Of a DNA stretch of 64,000 bases, positions 63,768 to 64,000 are shown one piece after another (position 1 is the stretch's first letter; each line of letters begins with the position of its first letter). This DNA comes from Leptospira kemamanensis (GTDB lineage Bacteria > Spirochaetota > Leptospiria > Leptospirales > Leptospiraceae): the NCBI RefSeq assembly GCF_004769665.1, contig NZ_RQGG01000019.1, positions 62,001 to 126,000 of the forward strand, given 5' to 3'. A model generated the notes under the pieces. The model ran no database searches. It was not told the DNA's origin and worked only from the letters and a program-made list of their open reading frames with translations. The position numbers were made by a program, and so were the translations under genes.

Positions 63768-64000
63768 TTTCATTAGAAATAGATTTCCTTTTCTTTTTGA
63801 TTTCGTTAGTATTAGTATTCAAATGTTTTCGGTCGGTTACCCTTCCAGAAGAGAAACAACTGTTACTCCTCTACTGGGTGGCAAATTTAATCCTAACGGT
63901 TTTGCTTTTAATCAGTCTTTCGCGTTTGGGAGTGAATATCACTGGTTGGAAAACAAAGTCTTTATTTCGAATTCTAACCATTTCTAATTTGGTATCCTTT
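63764..64000 (+). CDS. Membrane protein, N-terminal fragment (cut by window)
   Basis: The first 79 codons are visible: MISLEIDFLFFLISLVLVFK, then TLPEEKQLLLLYWVANLILT with further hydrophobic sequence to the edge. At least two membrane segments are present. The start overlaps the preceding stop by 4 nt (ATGA), so it is translationally coupled to the TPR protein. An MBOAT-type acyltransferase N-terminus is possible but cannot be decided from this fragment. Confidence 0.6.
   Translation, partial: MISLEIDFLFFLISLVLVFKCFRSVTLPEEKQLLLLYWVANLILTVLLLISLSRLGVNITGWKTKSLFRILTISNLVSF

Overview
This 64 kb window comes from a spirochete of the genus Leptospira, most likely a saprophytic (L. biflexa-like) species. 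The call rests on gene content and order: a heme biosynthesis cluster in the order hemA-hemC/D-hemB-hemL-hemE-hemN-hemG, with hemH convergent to it; a mitochondrial-type elongation factor G of the spirochete/planctomycete kind; a flagellar fliK-flgD-flgE block; many AT-rich lysine- and phenylalanine-rich proteins; and frequent TTG/GTG starts. Species was inferred, not tested. I saw no insertion sequences, prophage, CRISPR array or clear transferred island. This is core-type chromosome.

Layout. 1-2.3 kb: lolA-like gene (cut by the left edge) and etfA/etfB, leftward. 2.3-6.4 kb: a UbiA-like membrane protein and a small membrane protein, a membrane-anchored class III nucleotidyl cyclase, and a degenerate HD-GYP protein. 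6.4-13.8 kb: acyl-CoA dehydrogenase, carotenoid-desaturase-like oxidoreductase, thrB, two hypothetical genes, a DsbA-like protein, and mdh with tandem terminators. 13.9-19.9 kb: a divergent hydrolase/marR pair with two operator-like palindromes, then a leftward run of LysM/M23 peptidase, amidohydrolase, two cyclic-nucleotide-binding proteins, tRNA-Arg(CCT) and prmC. 19.9-30.4 kb: fusA, a Trk/Ktr K+ transporter, a UbiA phosphoribosyltransferase-like gene with two small neighbours, a receiver-like gene divergent from phaR, a HEAT-repeat protein and cysK. 30.4-42.2 kb: topA, hemH, the heme operon and msrB. 42.2-44.7 kb: a small exported protein, RNase P RNA and a NERD-domain ATPase. 44.7-57.4 kb: a lipoprotein, then sulfur assimilation: siroheme synthesis (cobA, sirC), sulfite reductase (cysJI), ATP sulfurylase (cysDN), a cysH-type APS reductase and the sulfate ABC transporter (cysP-T-W-A). 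57.6-61.4 kb: fliK, flgD, flgE. 61.4-64 kb: a large TPR protein with a methyltransferase-like C-terminus, coupled to a membrane protein cut by the right edge.

How the genes fit together. Sulfate is imported by CysPTWA, activated by CysDN to APS, and reduced by an iron-sulfur CysH without an APS kinase. CysJI then makes sulfide using siroheme from CobA/SirC, and CysK incorporates it into cysteine. Heme synthesis runs from glutamyl-tRNA (HemA) to protoheme (HemH). A TGACA-N6-TGACA element, matching the HemR hem-box described for Leptospira, lies just upstream of hemA.

The main observations to check are: topA has no ATG, GTG or TTG codon that includes its essential N-terminus; the ferrochelatase carries a cysteine set suggesting an iron-sulfur cluster; a tRNA is packed 2 nt and 6 nt from protein genes; the marR/hydrolase region holds twin palindromes; the NERD ATPase gene runs antisense into the RNase P P1 helix; and the right-edge protein combines TPR and methyltransferase-like regions.
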